Assembly: GCA_907163375.1 (NCBI GenBank)
Contig: CAJQUW010011034.1
Location: 293,501 to 357,500, forward strand
Length of the DNA: 64,000 nt
From: Prostheceraeus crozeri
Lineage: Eukaryota > Platyhelminthes > Polycladida > Euryleptidae
Direction: 5' to 3'
Shown here: one piece after another, positions 11,301 to 22,137 of the stretch
Position numbering within the stretch: the first letter of the stretch is position 1
Layout of the letters: each line of letters begins with the position of its first letter
Translations under genes and position numbers: made by a program
The notes under the pieces: generated by a model
Told to the model about the DNA's origin: nothing
The model's database searches: none
What the model saw: the letters and a program-made list of their open reading frames with translations, nothing else

Positions 11301-13271
11301 GTGAGTTTTTCTTCTAATTAACGTGTATAGGAACATGACAGTTAAATTTCAGCATGACGCTGGGAATTACATTGCTTCTAAACTACTACTAACGAAAGAA
11401 TTTATTTGATTAATCATTGCAGTTAAACTGCAACTTTTTTTAAACGCCTAAAGACACACCCGAATTTCACAGAAGCTTCTGTGGCTCAAATAGGCATATT
11501 CAAGCACATGCTAATTCAGGTGGTTCGATCGTTTTATCTGTGGTTGACAGCGTAACAAGAGACCAAATCACCTGATTAAGTCATTCCAACCCTGCCTTTT
11601 AGTATTGTCGATTTAAACAGTTGCGAATCTAAGTTTTATCACGATATATGCCTTGATGGGGATGACTGATGAACAATCGTGTTTGAAATTGTAGCGTTAG
11701 TGAAAAATTCAAATTATTCTTCATCGAAACTGTCAAACTTTTCTTTAATTTCTTATACGTCTTTGAATACGTGTGTGTAAAACATGGATCTCGTATAGAA
11801 TTGACTTTCTTAATTTTCGTGATGTGAGTTAAACCGATCTAGAGCCACTATTGCTTGAACAGTGACATAAATGAGGTACATATGCACGAGATGAGAATAA
11901 AGCATGAAAGATTCAAAATGAATTCATGAATCTGAGATGCACGTGACAAACACGTCACTAACTATATAGCCCGGAAATTGAAGACAATGCTTGATAAGTG
12001 CGCGAATTAACAAGAGAAAGTTATCAGATAAATAGGGAGTAGAACGGATCCACGGATTTGTTGATGGAAATGGTCATTCTCGTATTTCATGCAAATATGG
12101 AATAAAAAATATAGGGTTACCCGAAAATTATTAGGTGCTAAATAAAAACAATCTCCGTTTTGCAAGTATGTACTCGAGATTCATATAGTCTATAGCTTCT
12201 GTCATGTGAGTAGGAATTAGTTAAGTCTCACTTTTCCTTATCGAATGCACCAGGTAACGGCACGTTGAGGCTCACAAGCCATCAATTGAGGCTCATATAA
12301 TTGATCCATAATAACCAAGGCCCGGATTTTCATGCTGTCAAAAGCCGAAATATGTCGTATTTTATGTGACGAAGAAAGTGATAACATGTGAAAAATTTCA
12401 GTCTCTAGTCCGTTAGAAACATAAGAATATCCTAATTTTCCTACCTAAGTTGTGCGCAACTTCCCCGACAGAACTAACGCTTCAATCAATAATACGAATT
12501 TATAGAAGTACATTCAAACAAAATTCAAAATTTTGATGAAACAACTTCCTGCAGTCATGACATCCTGTGAATAGTAGGCTATATACGCAACTCAACCAAG
12601 AAGAAATTTTAGCGGTTTCGTACATAGATTTCACAGTTTCAGATAATTTTTTCTATTTTTTGGATTTTTTCGACTGTAGTTGTTTTAGGCAACTTACAAA
12701 AGTTTCAACAGCAAAATATGAAAATTCCGAAAATGTCAAATTATGGAAAAAAAATAAAAGTCCGAGCCCAGATTAGAAACTACATGTACAATGTACATAT
12801 TAATGGACCAGACAAACTGCTTCTCTGCTGCGTGTGTCTGAAATGTTTTTACTGTTACGCATGTATAGAAATTTCTGCATTATTGCTAACTGTCTGTGAA
12901 TGTGTTTTTACAGTTTGGAAATTGAAAATCGCATTTGAATTTTGATTTTTTTCTATTGAGGAACTCGTTCTTTAGAAAATTGCTTATCCAAAATTAGATC
13001 ATAAAATATCGATGAATATGAGTAGTATGAAAAAGTGGGTATTTGGGATTTCTGTGCATTTCGAACCCAAGCGTAATACTCCCTAGATAAATGAAGGTCA
13101 TATAAGTCACGTGACAAAGCTAGAGGTCAGAATACCGGCCTGCTTTTGCATAAATGAATTTGAGAAGTCAATGAGCGACCGAGTTTTACACTTACGTCAT
13201 TTGATGTAGCATAACAGCTCATACTCAGTTGTGCCTGCAGGTATGGTCTCTTTTTAACTTGACATTCTTAG
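11301..13271 (+). other. Long intron of the unrecognised host gene
   Basis: 1971 bp of AT-rich sequence between exons 4 and 5. No mobile element ends or other exon candidates were recognised. Confidence 0.4.
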
Positions 13272-13395
13272 GTCACCAGGCACAGCCCACACGTAATTCT
13301 TTCGATGGAGGGCCCCTTGTGAATTTGAGCCACAGACCTTTGGATGACTGGGCCATCTTTTCAGCAACTGAGCCATTGGAGCAACAGCATTCGTC
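13272..13395 (+). CDS. Exon 5 of the unrecognised host gene
   Basis: The acceptor is ACATTCTTAG and the donor GTAAGT. It reads HQAQPTRNSFDGGPLVNLSH and RPLDDWAIFSATEPLEQQHS with no stop, a hydrophilic stretch without recognisable motifs. Phase 1 in, phase 2 out, matching both neighbours. Confidence 0.6.
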
Positions 13396-13564
13396 GTAAG
13401 TTGAAGTCTACTTATCTATGTGGTGACTTCATAGATAGTATCTCGTTTAGACAACGGTTTTTTCTCCATCTTTAAATTGTATTTGACGCAATACAATGAA
13501 ATCCTTCAAGCGATGATTGTCTTAGATTTCATCCGTCTGAAGTTCAATATCTATTCTTTTTCAG

Positions 13565-13769
13565 AGGTGAAGACGAGGAGAAGATCACGAACATGGTGGA
13601 AGACTATTTAGACTTCAGAAAGGATATCCGTCAGTGGAAGCGTTCTCATTCTGACCAACCGGTTGATTTCAAGTGGATGTTAATGAAAATGTCAATTCAT
13701 GGTGACTATTACCCTTTCTTTGAATCGTCGAACGATTTCCCTTCCAAAATAAGGACCCGTACCAGCTGA
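13565..13769 (+). CDS. Last exon of the unrecognised host gene
   Basis: The acceptor is CTTTTTCAG. It reads GEDEEKITNMVEDYLDFRKD and then IRQWKRSHSDQPVDFKWMLM, ending at TGA 13767-13769. The start is acidic and probably helical. The total product, if the six exons are right, is about 220 residues with no signal peptide visible at MLKFNQQ. An AATAAA at 14439-14444 may end the transcript. A GTGACT near 13700 could act as an alternative donor, so the extreme C-terminus is uncertain. Confidence 0.55.
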
Positions 13770-14960
13770 TAAATACAGTGAACAATGATCAACGCTTGCT
13801 TTTGATAAACGACGCCATGTAGTCGCACGGGAGTGGTTTTTCAAATGATTCGATGCAGAACGAGAGGCACGAGATCTGTTGCAGATGTTCTTAGATCCTC
13901 CTCGATTTAGGTCAGTAACCGGTCAATCTGTTCTCTAATGTCTTTGCAGTGCAGACATGGACGATTATAAAAACAAGTTGCGATATATTATATACATTAT
14001 AAAAACTTCCAATGTAGTTAACTGCCCTTCTTGCAGTAACTTCTTGCAGTTTGGTTTTACGCCCATGCTAGTGCTGTGTTGGTGCCTTTCACTTGACATG
14101 CCTGCTTGCAGTCTGATCGTTGAGGTTCATGAGCCCGCTGATACGAGCTGCATCTGCGAAATTTTAAATGGGGTGAAGGTGATGATTTTTGAAGCAAAGA
14201 ATGGACGAACATCAATGCGACGTGGAAAATAAGAAGAATGATGTAGTTATCCCGCGTCATTGCATTGAACATAATCATACTAAAGAGAATGTAAAAGTAT
14301 TAGTATTGAAGAGACAAAGCGGAAGTGAAAACGGAGAAAAATAGAAGAACAAAAGTTTGTCAGTCAGTTGGTGACGGACTGGATCTCTGTCTGCCCTAAA
14401 TATGCAATGCATCCATGTCTTCAGATTGCAAGAATGAAAATAAAATATTTGTTTTATTTTTCACTTCTGAAGTTTCAGTTCGCCTGGCTCTTCCTACTGT
14501 ATCTCACGGTTTGAATGTCAACGTTTTAGACATTAATTGTTTTTCTGCTCTCTAGACTTTTGATAAACGAATTTATTCGCAGATTGTCCAACAGGGCATT
14601 TGTTTAACATTGTATCACTTCCGGACTTCAGCATTTTTAATTACGGTGCGACATGCCTCAAATAATTCAATAACTTCACAAGAATGTTAGAATATAAAGA
14701 CCCGAATTCATTTCAGTTGTTTTTCAAAAACACCTGTTGTATTTTTGATTGCATTGCAATTGTGAGTGCAGAATTTTGCGTGTACGGGAACTTATTTGAA
14801 CTTTATGAATGAACTCGGAAACTCTATGCATCAAAGCAAACCATGATGTTTTACGGTAGATAGAGGAGAACACAATATCCTTTGTGCTCAGTCTGTGGTA
14901 TAAAACCGAAGAAGTATCAAACGACGTAGCTTCGAAGTAAATGTAGCAAAAACAAACATG
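13770..14960 (+). other. Probable 3' UTR and intergenic sequence
   Basis: An AATAAA at 14439-14444, followed by a T-rich stretch, is a candidate polyadenylation signal for the gene above. A frame at 13957-14232 was considered as a further exon, but its joining phase could not be made to work. Confidence 0.35.
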
Positions 14961-14968
14961 CCCTAACT

Positions 14969-16051
14969 CAGGGGTTTTTTAAGGTTTCGTTTACCCGCCC
15001 ACTCCCAAATTCTACCCGCCAATCTAAAACAAAGCAAAACAAGGCTTGTAGATCTTTCTTTCAATTTCCTTTCCAGCTGTAAAAAGAAAGCGGAAACAAA
15101 GTTGCATCTTTTGAATATTCAGCAAATTAGAGGTGGTGGTACAATATATGCCTACATGACGTACATGCACTAAAATGTGCACAGCAACAATTGCTGGATA
15201 AGAAGGAGAGGAACAGTGGAAAATTGTCTCTCGAACTTGCAGTAAAAACATATATGATAAATGCATAATACACTACATGATTTCACAGTGAATATGGCTA
15301 ACTGCAATTTATGTAAAGACAAATTGCATTCTGCAACGTCATTCCTCATCGACAAGAGCCAATTGATGATCAACGAAACATTGCCGCATATCAATGAAAA
15401 GTGAAGTTAAAGAATGTAAATAACCGTTGATAAGCGATGAATGTGTTATTTGCACTGCAAAAGTCTGCAAATTGCTTAGTTAAGTCATGGATGATGAAAA
15501 GTTGTGTTACAATTATTACTTAAAAATTGAATATGCCTAGTTTCTCTTTAACGATCGAAATTCATTGTCAACTACGTATAGGGGGCATACATACATGTAC
15601 TGTACAGTTGTACACCTCCATAACTTTCAGTGATGCAAATTCTATAAATGAAGTAAGCTATGTGAGACAAGAAAGCACCACTGCGAATGTATTTCTTCAT
15701 TCGCAACCAGTAAAATTTATTTTGGCATGGTCCACTACATGACTACATAGTATTTCCGTTTTGATAACTTCCTACTTTTAAATGCCTGTGAGTGAAGGAA
15801 AGTTTTTGTATTTGTTAACTTGACGATGGTTGTGAATCGCATAATCGAACATAAATAGGTTTCGTATAGATTATCCACACCTGAAATAGGGTTGGGTTTA
15901 ATAATTTTTAAATTCGAATTATTCGCCTTATGTGAAAAACAAAAGTGACTGACATGGACAGTGGTCCGAGTTGACATCCGAAATTTTACCCGCCCATTTG
16001 AAATTTTTACCCGCCCAAATCGGGCGCGTATATCGCCTTAAAAAAACCCTG
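14969..16051. mobile_element. Non-autonomous hAT-type element, 1.08 kb
   Basis: The ends are CAGGGGTTTTTTAAGG and the inverse of CCTTAAAAAAACCCTG. They are flanked by an exact 8-bp duplication CCCTAACT at 14961-14968 and 16052-16059. Eight-base duplications and CAGGG ends are diagnostic of the hAT superfamily. Copies of ACCCGCC lie just inside both ends, in the arrangement of transposase-binding subterminal repeats. Internal frames show no transposase motifs, so it must move in trans. Confidence 0.88.
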
Positions 16052-16059
16052 CCCTAACT

Positions 16060-17095
16060 CAATGTTTGACATAAACGTGAAAGGATTAGAACATAATGCA
16101 AAAATGGTGATATGCGAGTAGAATTAGGTTGACAGTGAGAAGATGAGAAAACGTTAGCAATTAATTATTATTCAATAGTCCTGCTTCGCTTTAAAGAAAT
16201 ACATGGAAAAAGTGCTCAAAAATAATAATAAGTACACAAGGGAAATATGCGGACGATGCTGATACACTTTAGCTGATCGCTGTGATACTCATAGTCCCGG
16301 TGTCAAGCTCCAACTACCTTGTGACTGAACCACGCGGTGAAGAAATTGCAAGTTCAAGAATAGCCCCACTGTGCCATGGGTATCATAGGGATGTGCGGGT
16401 TCATCAAATAGTCAGCATTTGGCAGAATGGTCTACAAAGTCTGCATTTGTTCTGCTTTTTTTGGCCATGTTTCCTTTTGCAGACCACTTTTTTTACTGCA
16501 AGATTGCCAACTATAGTCTCTCGAGATTTCTTTCGCTCTACATGTTAGTTGAGGTGGCCTACCAATTTCCTCTGATACAAAAAGTCGTTCAACTGTTAAA
16601 AGGCTCAAAGTTGCAGAAATATTTCGATGATCCGCTATTCGTAATCGAGTTAGACCTGTTCCTGATTCCTTTAGAACCGATTAAAGAATTCACTGAAACC
16701 ATGCTTTGCACAAAGCATGCTTGCACAAACCTTCTGCAGCGTATCGGCCATTGATTGGAAGTGACACCGCGGAACTACATTTCGATTTTGTATCATAAAG
16801 ATGTATCTCCCAGTAATTTCAGTCAAAGATGCAGGAGCTGTGCTTTGATAATGAATCTCCGCATATCAAGCAGCTATGAAGATATGTCAAAGATGGAATT
16901 TTTTCAAGGAAAAACAATTGAATCATGTTCTTAAAAGATTTTCAAAAATGTTGCAATCAAAAATTGCATGTCATTGCTACTTAGTGAAAGAGCAAGCGGT
17001 GAACGATGGATATTTGAAGGACCTGGCTCGATTGTGCTGGGCCCTCAATTTAAATCGTCTTGCTGCATCAGACGAAGTTGCGGCTTTGCGAGGAC
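16060..17095. other. Unassigned sequence with one possible exon-like frame
   Basis: A frame from 16876 reads LARLCWALNLNRLAASDEVA up to the next hAT-type insertion at 17104, which interrupts it. It has no recognised homology. No other structure seen. Confidence 0.25.
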
Positions 17096-17103
17096 AGCAC
17101 CAG

Positions 17104-17804
17104 CAGGGTTGCCACTCGTCCCGATTTCCTAAATTCGTGACCATGTCTCGATTTTTTGAATTTTTTGTTCTCCGAAAATCTTTATCATCACCATATTCTT
17201 ATTTTTTTGAAATTTGCAGTTGCAATTGCAATCAACGAGAGGAATGTGGGAGGTAACTTCACAGTCGAACATCACGTCACTTAGACTTCCAGAAAAAGAC
17301 GCAACAGGTCGCATGATATGGAGATGAACCATAAATCCGACAGCGGGAAAACGGATGTCAACCGCTAGATGATGATGAGTGTGATGAATTAAACATTTGC
17401 TTAGTTGATCTTCCTCATTTCTATGTTTTTAAGTGGAAGACTTTTACTGGCAGCTTAAAGCAGAAATACTTTAAAGTTGTGATTTCTTTTACATAAAATT
17501 CACTTCCGTATTTTTAGCAACCCTACACATCATTTACTGTCACAAATATTACACATTAGTAGTATATTTGTAACTCATTTTGATCTGCTTCTTCAATGAG
17601 AGCAATTTCGTAACACGATTATTGTTTTTTCTTACTGATCTATTTTACTACATATAAGTATGGAATGGAGGACCGATAAATTTTATGGTTATTTATGGAC
17701 ATTCTGTCGTTCGCTCTCCAAAGCATGTCACCAATATCCCTGTTTTTTATCTACTGACATTTTGGAACCGTCCCGATTTTTTTCCTCGGAAGAGTGGCAA
17801 CCGT
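17104..17804. mobile_element. Non-autonomous hAT-type element, 0.7 kb
   Basis: The left end is CAGGGTTGCCACTCGTCC and the right end is the inverse of GGAAGAGTGGCAACCG. GCACCAG flanks both ends (17097-17103 and 17805-17811), giving 7 matches of an 8-bp target duplication. An AAATCGGGAC-type motif is repeated in inverted orientation just inside each end. No transposase is encoded. Confidence 0.75.
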
Positions 17805-17811
17805 GCACCAG

Positions 17812-18390
17812 AGTCAATGGAGAGATTGTTCGAGGCAAATGAACTTTCCAATTCATCGACTTTGCTGCAGTTAGTGAGCACATTGACTTTATTTGTTCCT
17901 CACAAAATGACAGTTGAAAGTGGCCAATGATCTCTACATCGCTTTCGTGCCAATTACCCAATTTACCATTGTTATCATTCAGGAGCGACCTTGAGAAAGT
18001 ACTTCACTCGTTGATCAAAGCATGATTTTGAGATCAGCAACTCCTTATTTCCGAGAATTAACTAAAGCCAAGAAGGATTATTTTTGTCAGTTCAGTTAGG
18101 AAAATATTTGTCTATGCATCGGGTGCCCATATTGATATGTAGACGGGATAAATTTGAAGTAGGACCTCTTTGTATGGACACAATCTTAATCTAACCTCAA
18201 AACTCGAATTTGAAAATTTTGTATAACAATTCGAAATTTATTGCCCACCCCACCCTAGTTTTTTCCAGAAAATCATCTGAACGGCTCAAAATCTACTGCT
18301 GAACAAGCAATCTGTACAGATATATTCTTTAAAATGCTAGTACATGTACATGTAGTTACTTCTAATTTGTATTTTTATTTCCTATTTTAG
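17812..18390. other. Sequence upstream of TRIT1, no gene resolved
   Basis: It probably holds the TRIT1 5' region. The AG at 18389-18390, after a pyrimidine-rich tract (TATTTCCTATTTTAG), looks like a splice acceptor, so an upstream TRIT1 exon may exist; I could not identify it. Confidence 0.3.
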
Positions 18391-18432
18391 ATTCGAAGGA
18401 TATACAAATCTTCAGTAAGAGGGTTCATTAAA

Positions 18433-18594
18433 ATGTCGTCTTCAAACTGTCAGGTGCCAATTTTATTTGTCTGTGGTGCTACTGGTACTGGAAAAACAAA
18501 GTTAGGTGTCGAACTAGCATCGCGGTTTAATGGTGAGGTCATCAACGTCGATGTTATTCAAATGTACAAAGGATTGGATATCGCAACAAACAAA
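18433..18594 (+). CDS. TRIT1: TRIT1 exon, N-terminal P-loop part of tRNA dimethylallyltransferase
   Basis: Codes for residues 1-54 of a 456-residue protein assembled from three exons. TRIT1 (bacterial MiaA) transfers a dimethylallyl group to N6 of A37 in tRNAs that read UNN codons, giving i6A in cytosol and mitochondria. The exon holds the P-loop GATGTGKT (15-22) and INVDVIQMYKGLDIATNK, matching the conserved segment with the catalytic Asp (residue 40). The chosen start is MSSSNCQVPI. The frame stays open upstream to a likely acceptor at 18390, reading IRRIYKSSVRGFIK, a basic stretch that could form part of a mitochondrial targeting sequence supplied by an upstream exon. The donor is GTGAGA, phase 0. 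Confidence 0.93.
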
Positions 18595-19536
18595 GTGAGA
18601 TAGTGTTCCCATCAACAGGCAACGTAGTTTTTAGGGATTTGCGCGGTGCAGCGGTTCTTCTGCTTGCACCGATGGTCGACCTGGTGTACCGAAGTATGCG
18701 AATTTCGATCAAATTGATATTTTAATGCGTAGCTTCAATTATAAAATTTTATACTTAATTCATTTTACCTGCTGTCTTAGTCAGTAAATTGGAGAGAAAA
18801 ATATTTTAAGCATGCACTATCCAACTGGGAGAGCATTGATCAAATCTTAGTCTATTTGTCACTTCAATTCAAAATTAATTTTGTCATTGTAATTTTCTGT
18901 CATTCGTGTTGCATAGCTATATGGCTTTCGTTTTTATCTGGCATTTAAGAATTCAATTAGAGTAATCATAAATACGCGAGGGCTGAGTGTGATGAGAGTC
19001 ACTTGGAAGTATTGGCAAAACTAAATAGGATGCCTATGTAAGTGTGCTTCAAATTCATTAGCACTATTGCAATTTTCCTAGTGCTCTGTGCAATTTGCAT
19101 CGAATCATAAAATATATGAACCTTAATTCTGAAAGACATCACTTTCAAGATTAGAGACCCTACCTTTAAGATTTTGAAGTTTTAATTGACAGTTAAGACA
19201 ATCTAGAACGTGAAACAAGAGATTTCTCTTGTACTTTGACAATTGCTTCAGTCTAACTTTTTGAAATTTTCGGTGCACCGGTTATCATACGCGATGCACT
19301 GGTGCGCGTCGGTGCGACTTTAACGCGCGTCGGTAATTTTCTAATTCGCGGCTTCTTTTGTGACCAGGTATCTAGTGTAAAATCTCATTCATTTCCCGAT
19401 GTTAGTCGGGCACTACCGGTCGGAAGATGTCGAATAAATGAGCACACATCTTGAAAAATTTTGATTACTTTTCCGTGCGTTTTATTCAGAATACAGCAAT
19501 TTCATGCAATTGACAAGCTGATGCTTCCATCGACAG
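18595..19536 (+). other. TRIT1 intron 1
   Basis: 942 bp from GTGAGA to CATCGACAG. Bases around 19262-19340 (CGGTGCACCGGTTATCATAC and following) are GC-richer than their surroundings and resemble 1939-1985, so a dispersed repeat fragment is likely. Confidence 0.6.
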
Positions 19537-20197
19537 GTGACAAGTGAAGAGATGTGTGGTGTCCCTCACCATCTCATCGGCTTCCTGGATCCTCGTGATC
19601 CGGATTTCACCATCCACCAGTTCCACACCTCCGCACTGGACCTCATCACGGACATCAGTAGACGTGGAAAATCTCCAGTGTTGGTCGGTGGCACGCATTA
19701 CTACTTGGAATCCATTCTCTGGGACTTCCTCTACCCTCATGCTGCCTCACATTCTCATATCCGTCAGGAATCGTTTTCTGGACTGACTAATGAACAACTA
19801 CACCAACGTCTTGAAGAAATAGATACAGAGGCAGCTCGGCATATTCACCCAAATGACAGACGAAAGGTCAATAATGCATTACAGATCGCTGCAGAGCGCG
19901 CGGGAAAGAGTTTTAGGAAGAAAGAGGAAATACGGTTTCCCGGTCGTACGATTGGCTTCTGGATGGACAGTCGGACCGACATTCTTCATGATAGATTGGA
20001 CAAGCGCGTGAACTCAATGGTGGAAAACGGTTTGATAGCGGAAATGCGGAAGTTTCATGATGAGGAGAACGTGGCAAGGAAGGAATGGAAGGAGGGGATG
20101 AAGGAGCGATTCGAAGTTGGCATCTGGCAAGCGATCGGATTCAAGGAACTGGAGCCGTTTTTCACGTTGACGCGTGAGGAGCAAGATAAGGAAACGG
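19537..20197 (+). CDS. TRIT1: TRIT1 exon, central catalytic part
   Basis: Residues 55-275. It continues ATNK directly into VTSEEMCGVPHHLIGFLDPR, as in animal TRIT1. Visible family landmarks: HHLIGFLDP, the VLVGGTHYYLESIL segment (GGTxxY), DRRKVNNALQI, WMDSRTDILHDRLDKRVNSM and GIWQAIGFKELEPF, which lie in the dimethylallyl-diphosphate and tRNA-binding core. The acceptor is CATCGACAG; the donor GTGAGT leaves one base that is completed by the exon 11.2 kb downstream. No break is seen. Frames on the opposite strand here are shadows. Confidence 0.94.
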
Positions 20198-20234
20198 GTG
20201 AGTTTTAAATACTTTGAAATTATATAATCCGTTC

Positions 20235-20870
20235 GGATGTGTTCTCGGATCCTCTCGGGGATGTGTTGAGCTGCAAAGGAGTATCAGAGCGAGCGGTGCG
20301 AGCGAGAATTGCGTCCGCATGGCGCAAATGGAGAGATCTGGCAAGTCTCCTCAGGAACCGACACGTACCACTCAAGTGCCGCGGACACGTGTATAGGGCA
20401 TGCATCAGACCCGTGCTGCTCTATGGTGCCGAATCATGGGCCCTCACACAACACCTGGCCCAACAACTGCGTTCGTTTGACAGACTGATGCTGCGGTACA
20501 TGACCGTTGTCTTACTCTCCGATCGAGTTGACAGCGCTGAAGTAGCAGGCAGGTGCGGCCTCAAACAGCTGGAGGTCGTACTCAGAGAACGCAGGTTGAG
20601 GTGGTTCGGGCACGTGAAACGGAGGACAGAGGAGGAGTCGATTCATCGCGTGCTCAACGTGGCTGTGGAAGGTCCCAGGCCACGTGGCAGACCAAGAAGA
20701 TCATGGATGCAGACCATCCAGGAAGACATGAAGGAGCTGAGGCTGACAGTGGAAGACACAAAGGACCGCACCCGTTTGAGTAGTCTCATCACGTCCAACC
20801 CTCACCAAGGAGGAAAAGCAGACGTTAAAAGGAGAAAGTATAAGTAGTAAGTTCGGATGGAATCCGAATA
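20235..20870 (+). mobile_element. 5'-truncated non-LTR retrotransposon (LINE) 3' end
   Basis: The frame at 20239-20847 codes for the typical C-terminus found after the reverse transcriptase in many animal LINEs. It has ARIASAWRKWRDLASLL, then RGHVYRACIRPVLLYGAESW, then LRERRLRWFGHVKRR, then PRPRGRPRRSWMQ. The polymerase itself is missing, so the copy is 5'-truncated, as is common after target-primed reverse transcription. It lies on the same strand as TRIT1, about 40 bp inside intron 2. The remaining frame is open to TAG, suggesting a fairly young copy. The clade (RTE-like or L1-like) is not determined. Confidence 0.82.
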
Positions 20871-21496
20871 TCCGTCTATCGCAAGCAAACTTGGACGGGA
20901 CTGTACGCACATTTCGGAGTTTTGTGCCACAGAATTGCAAAATTGGCCTGGTTAAGTGTCTATTTCACAGGGCAAGGATGATTTGCTCCAAGGATATGCT
21001 CGACAAATAGGTCAATTTGTACAGAAGACACTTATGGAAAATGGTAATCCTACAAATTTCGTTTATTTATTGAGGAAGGAAACGCAAAATCGGTTGATGT
21101 TTACTACAAGTCGATTCTTTACTGCGAGGCATTTCAGCCAGCACAGCCGGCTATCGTCAGGCGAATGACGGGAACATATCAGGTATGTGATTGACATCAC
21201 TCACGCTGCAAATGGTCACACACATTTCACAAAAGAAATATGAGCGAGCAGAGAATAAAATTATATGACTTCAATACAAAAATATAAAATAAAGGCACTA
21301 AGATACTACCTACAAATGCTGGAAAGCAACAGTAAAGAATAGGAAGAAATTACTAAAGAAACCAAAAATCACTGATACGATGCTTAGTTTTATTGCATGA
21401 AGAGAGATGTCGAGTCCACCACGCCTCTTTGACAATCCTTTTTCGCCAGTTTTCCTCTCGTGGATTCCACAAGTTCGTGGATAAACACATGAAAGC
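20871..21496 (+). other. TRIT1 intron 2 sequence between LINE and Penelope pair
   Basis: No clear feature. A frame at 20956-21168 begins after an AG (TATTTCACAG) but has no match to TRIT1 and would break the phase, so it was not called. Confidence 0.35.
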
Positions 21497-21732
21497 TAAA
21501 GATAAAGATTAGGTTAAAAGGTGAATGTCTTACGTAATATAGATACAAATCAATAAAATTCAATGTACAATGGACTGAACATGAATGGAACATATACAGC
21601 TAGTGAAACCACAAGCTACTAGTAGCAGCCTAAAAGCGCAGAAATACTAGCAGGAAGAGAGTTTAGACACAATAACTTGCTAATGGCCTAACGCAGTCAC
21701 ATTAGCACCCATACCCAACTGAACTTCAATTT

Positions 21733-22008
21733 TTAAAAAAGACGACAATTATAGAACGACCCATCGAATTTCACTTGTTTGTTGAGTTTAGGACTCAATT
21801 TTTTAATGTAAAAAGCTTCTTTGATATTTAGGGCAAATCCATCACTATCTGATGCCAGGATTTTGAAATTTTCAGGGTTACATCCGCAACTACAATTCAG
21901 TCGGTGATCAAAGATCGCCGAGATTTTGGACTTATGCTCCTTAACTCTAATGTTTAGGTGTCTGAGAGTTTTACCAATGTAGGTAAAGCGGGGATCAACC
22001 TCACATGT
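21733..22008 (-). CDS. GIY-YIG endonuclease domain of the Penelope element (minus copy)
   Basis: Reading leftward the frame gives TCEVDPRFTYIGKTLRHLNI, then RVKEHKSKI and ends FDGSFYNCRLF before a TAA. YIGKT with the downstream R...H and a conserved E (IKEAFYI) are the GIY-YIG nuclease landmarks. The domain nicks the target during insertion. It should be continuous with the RT, but bases 22009-22137 separate them. Confidence 0.8.
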   Translation of the reverse strand, partial: TCEVDPRFTYIGKTLRHLNIRVKEHKSKISAIFDHRLNCSCGCNPENFKILASDSDGFALNIKEAFYIKKLSPKLNKQVKFDGSFYNCRLF

Positions 22009-22137
22009 AGTAGTAAGCGTTTTTATTTCAAAGAATGAAAATCGTACATTGCTATGTCATTCAAATACAATCACTTAGTGAAGTATATAATACAAAAGAT
22101 AAGATCACATCGAGAGAAAAAGTAAGTTTCTACATGT
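22009..22137. mobile_element. Small insertion between RT and endonuclease of the Penelope copy
   Basis: ACATGT lies at 22003-22008 and again at 22138-22143. Removing 22009-22137 restores the expected joined frame TTC ACA TGT GAG on the minus strand. This looks like a small element with a 6-bp duplication. An intron is less likely because no convincing GT-AG pair restores the frame. No family recognised. Confidence 0.45.

Noticed and set aside
13957-14232. Extra terminal exon of the unrecognised gene
   Set aside because: The frame begins without a usable acceptor in the right phase; the exon before it has its own stop.
19486-19786. Additional frames across TRIT1 exon 2 on both strands
   Set aside because: Shadows of the TRIT1 coding sequence.
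20956-21168. A TRIT1 exon between exons 2 and 3
   Set aside because: The frame has no TRIT1 similarity, and exons 2 and 3 already join in phase with the expected sequence.
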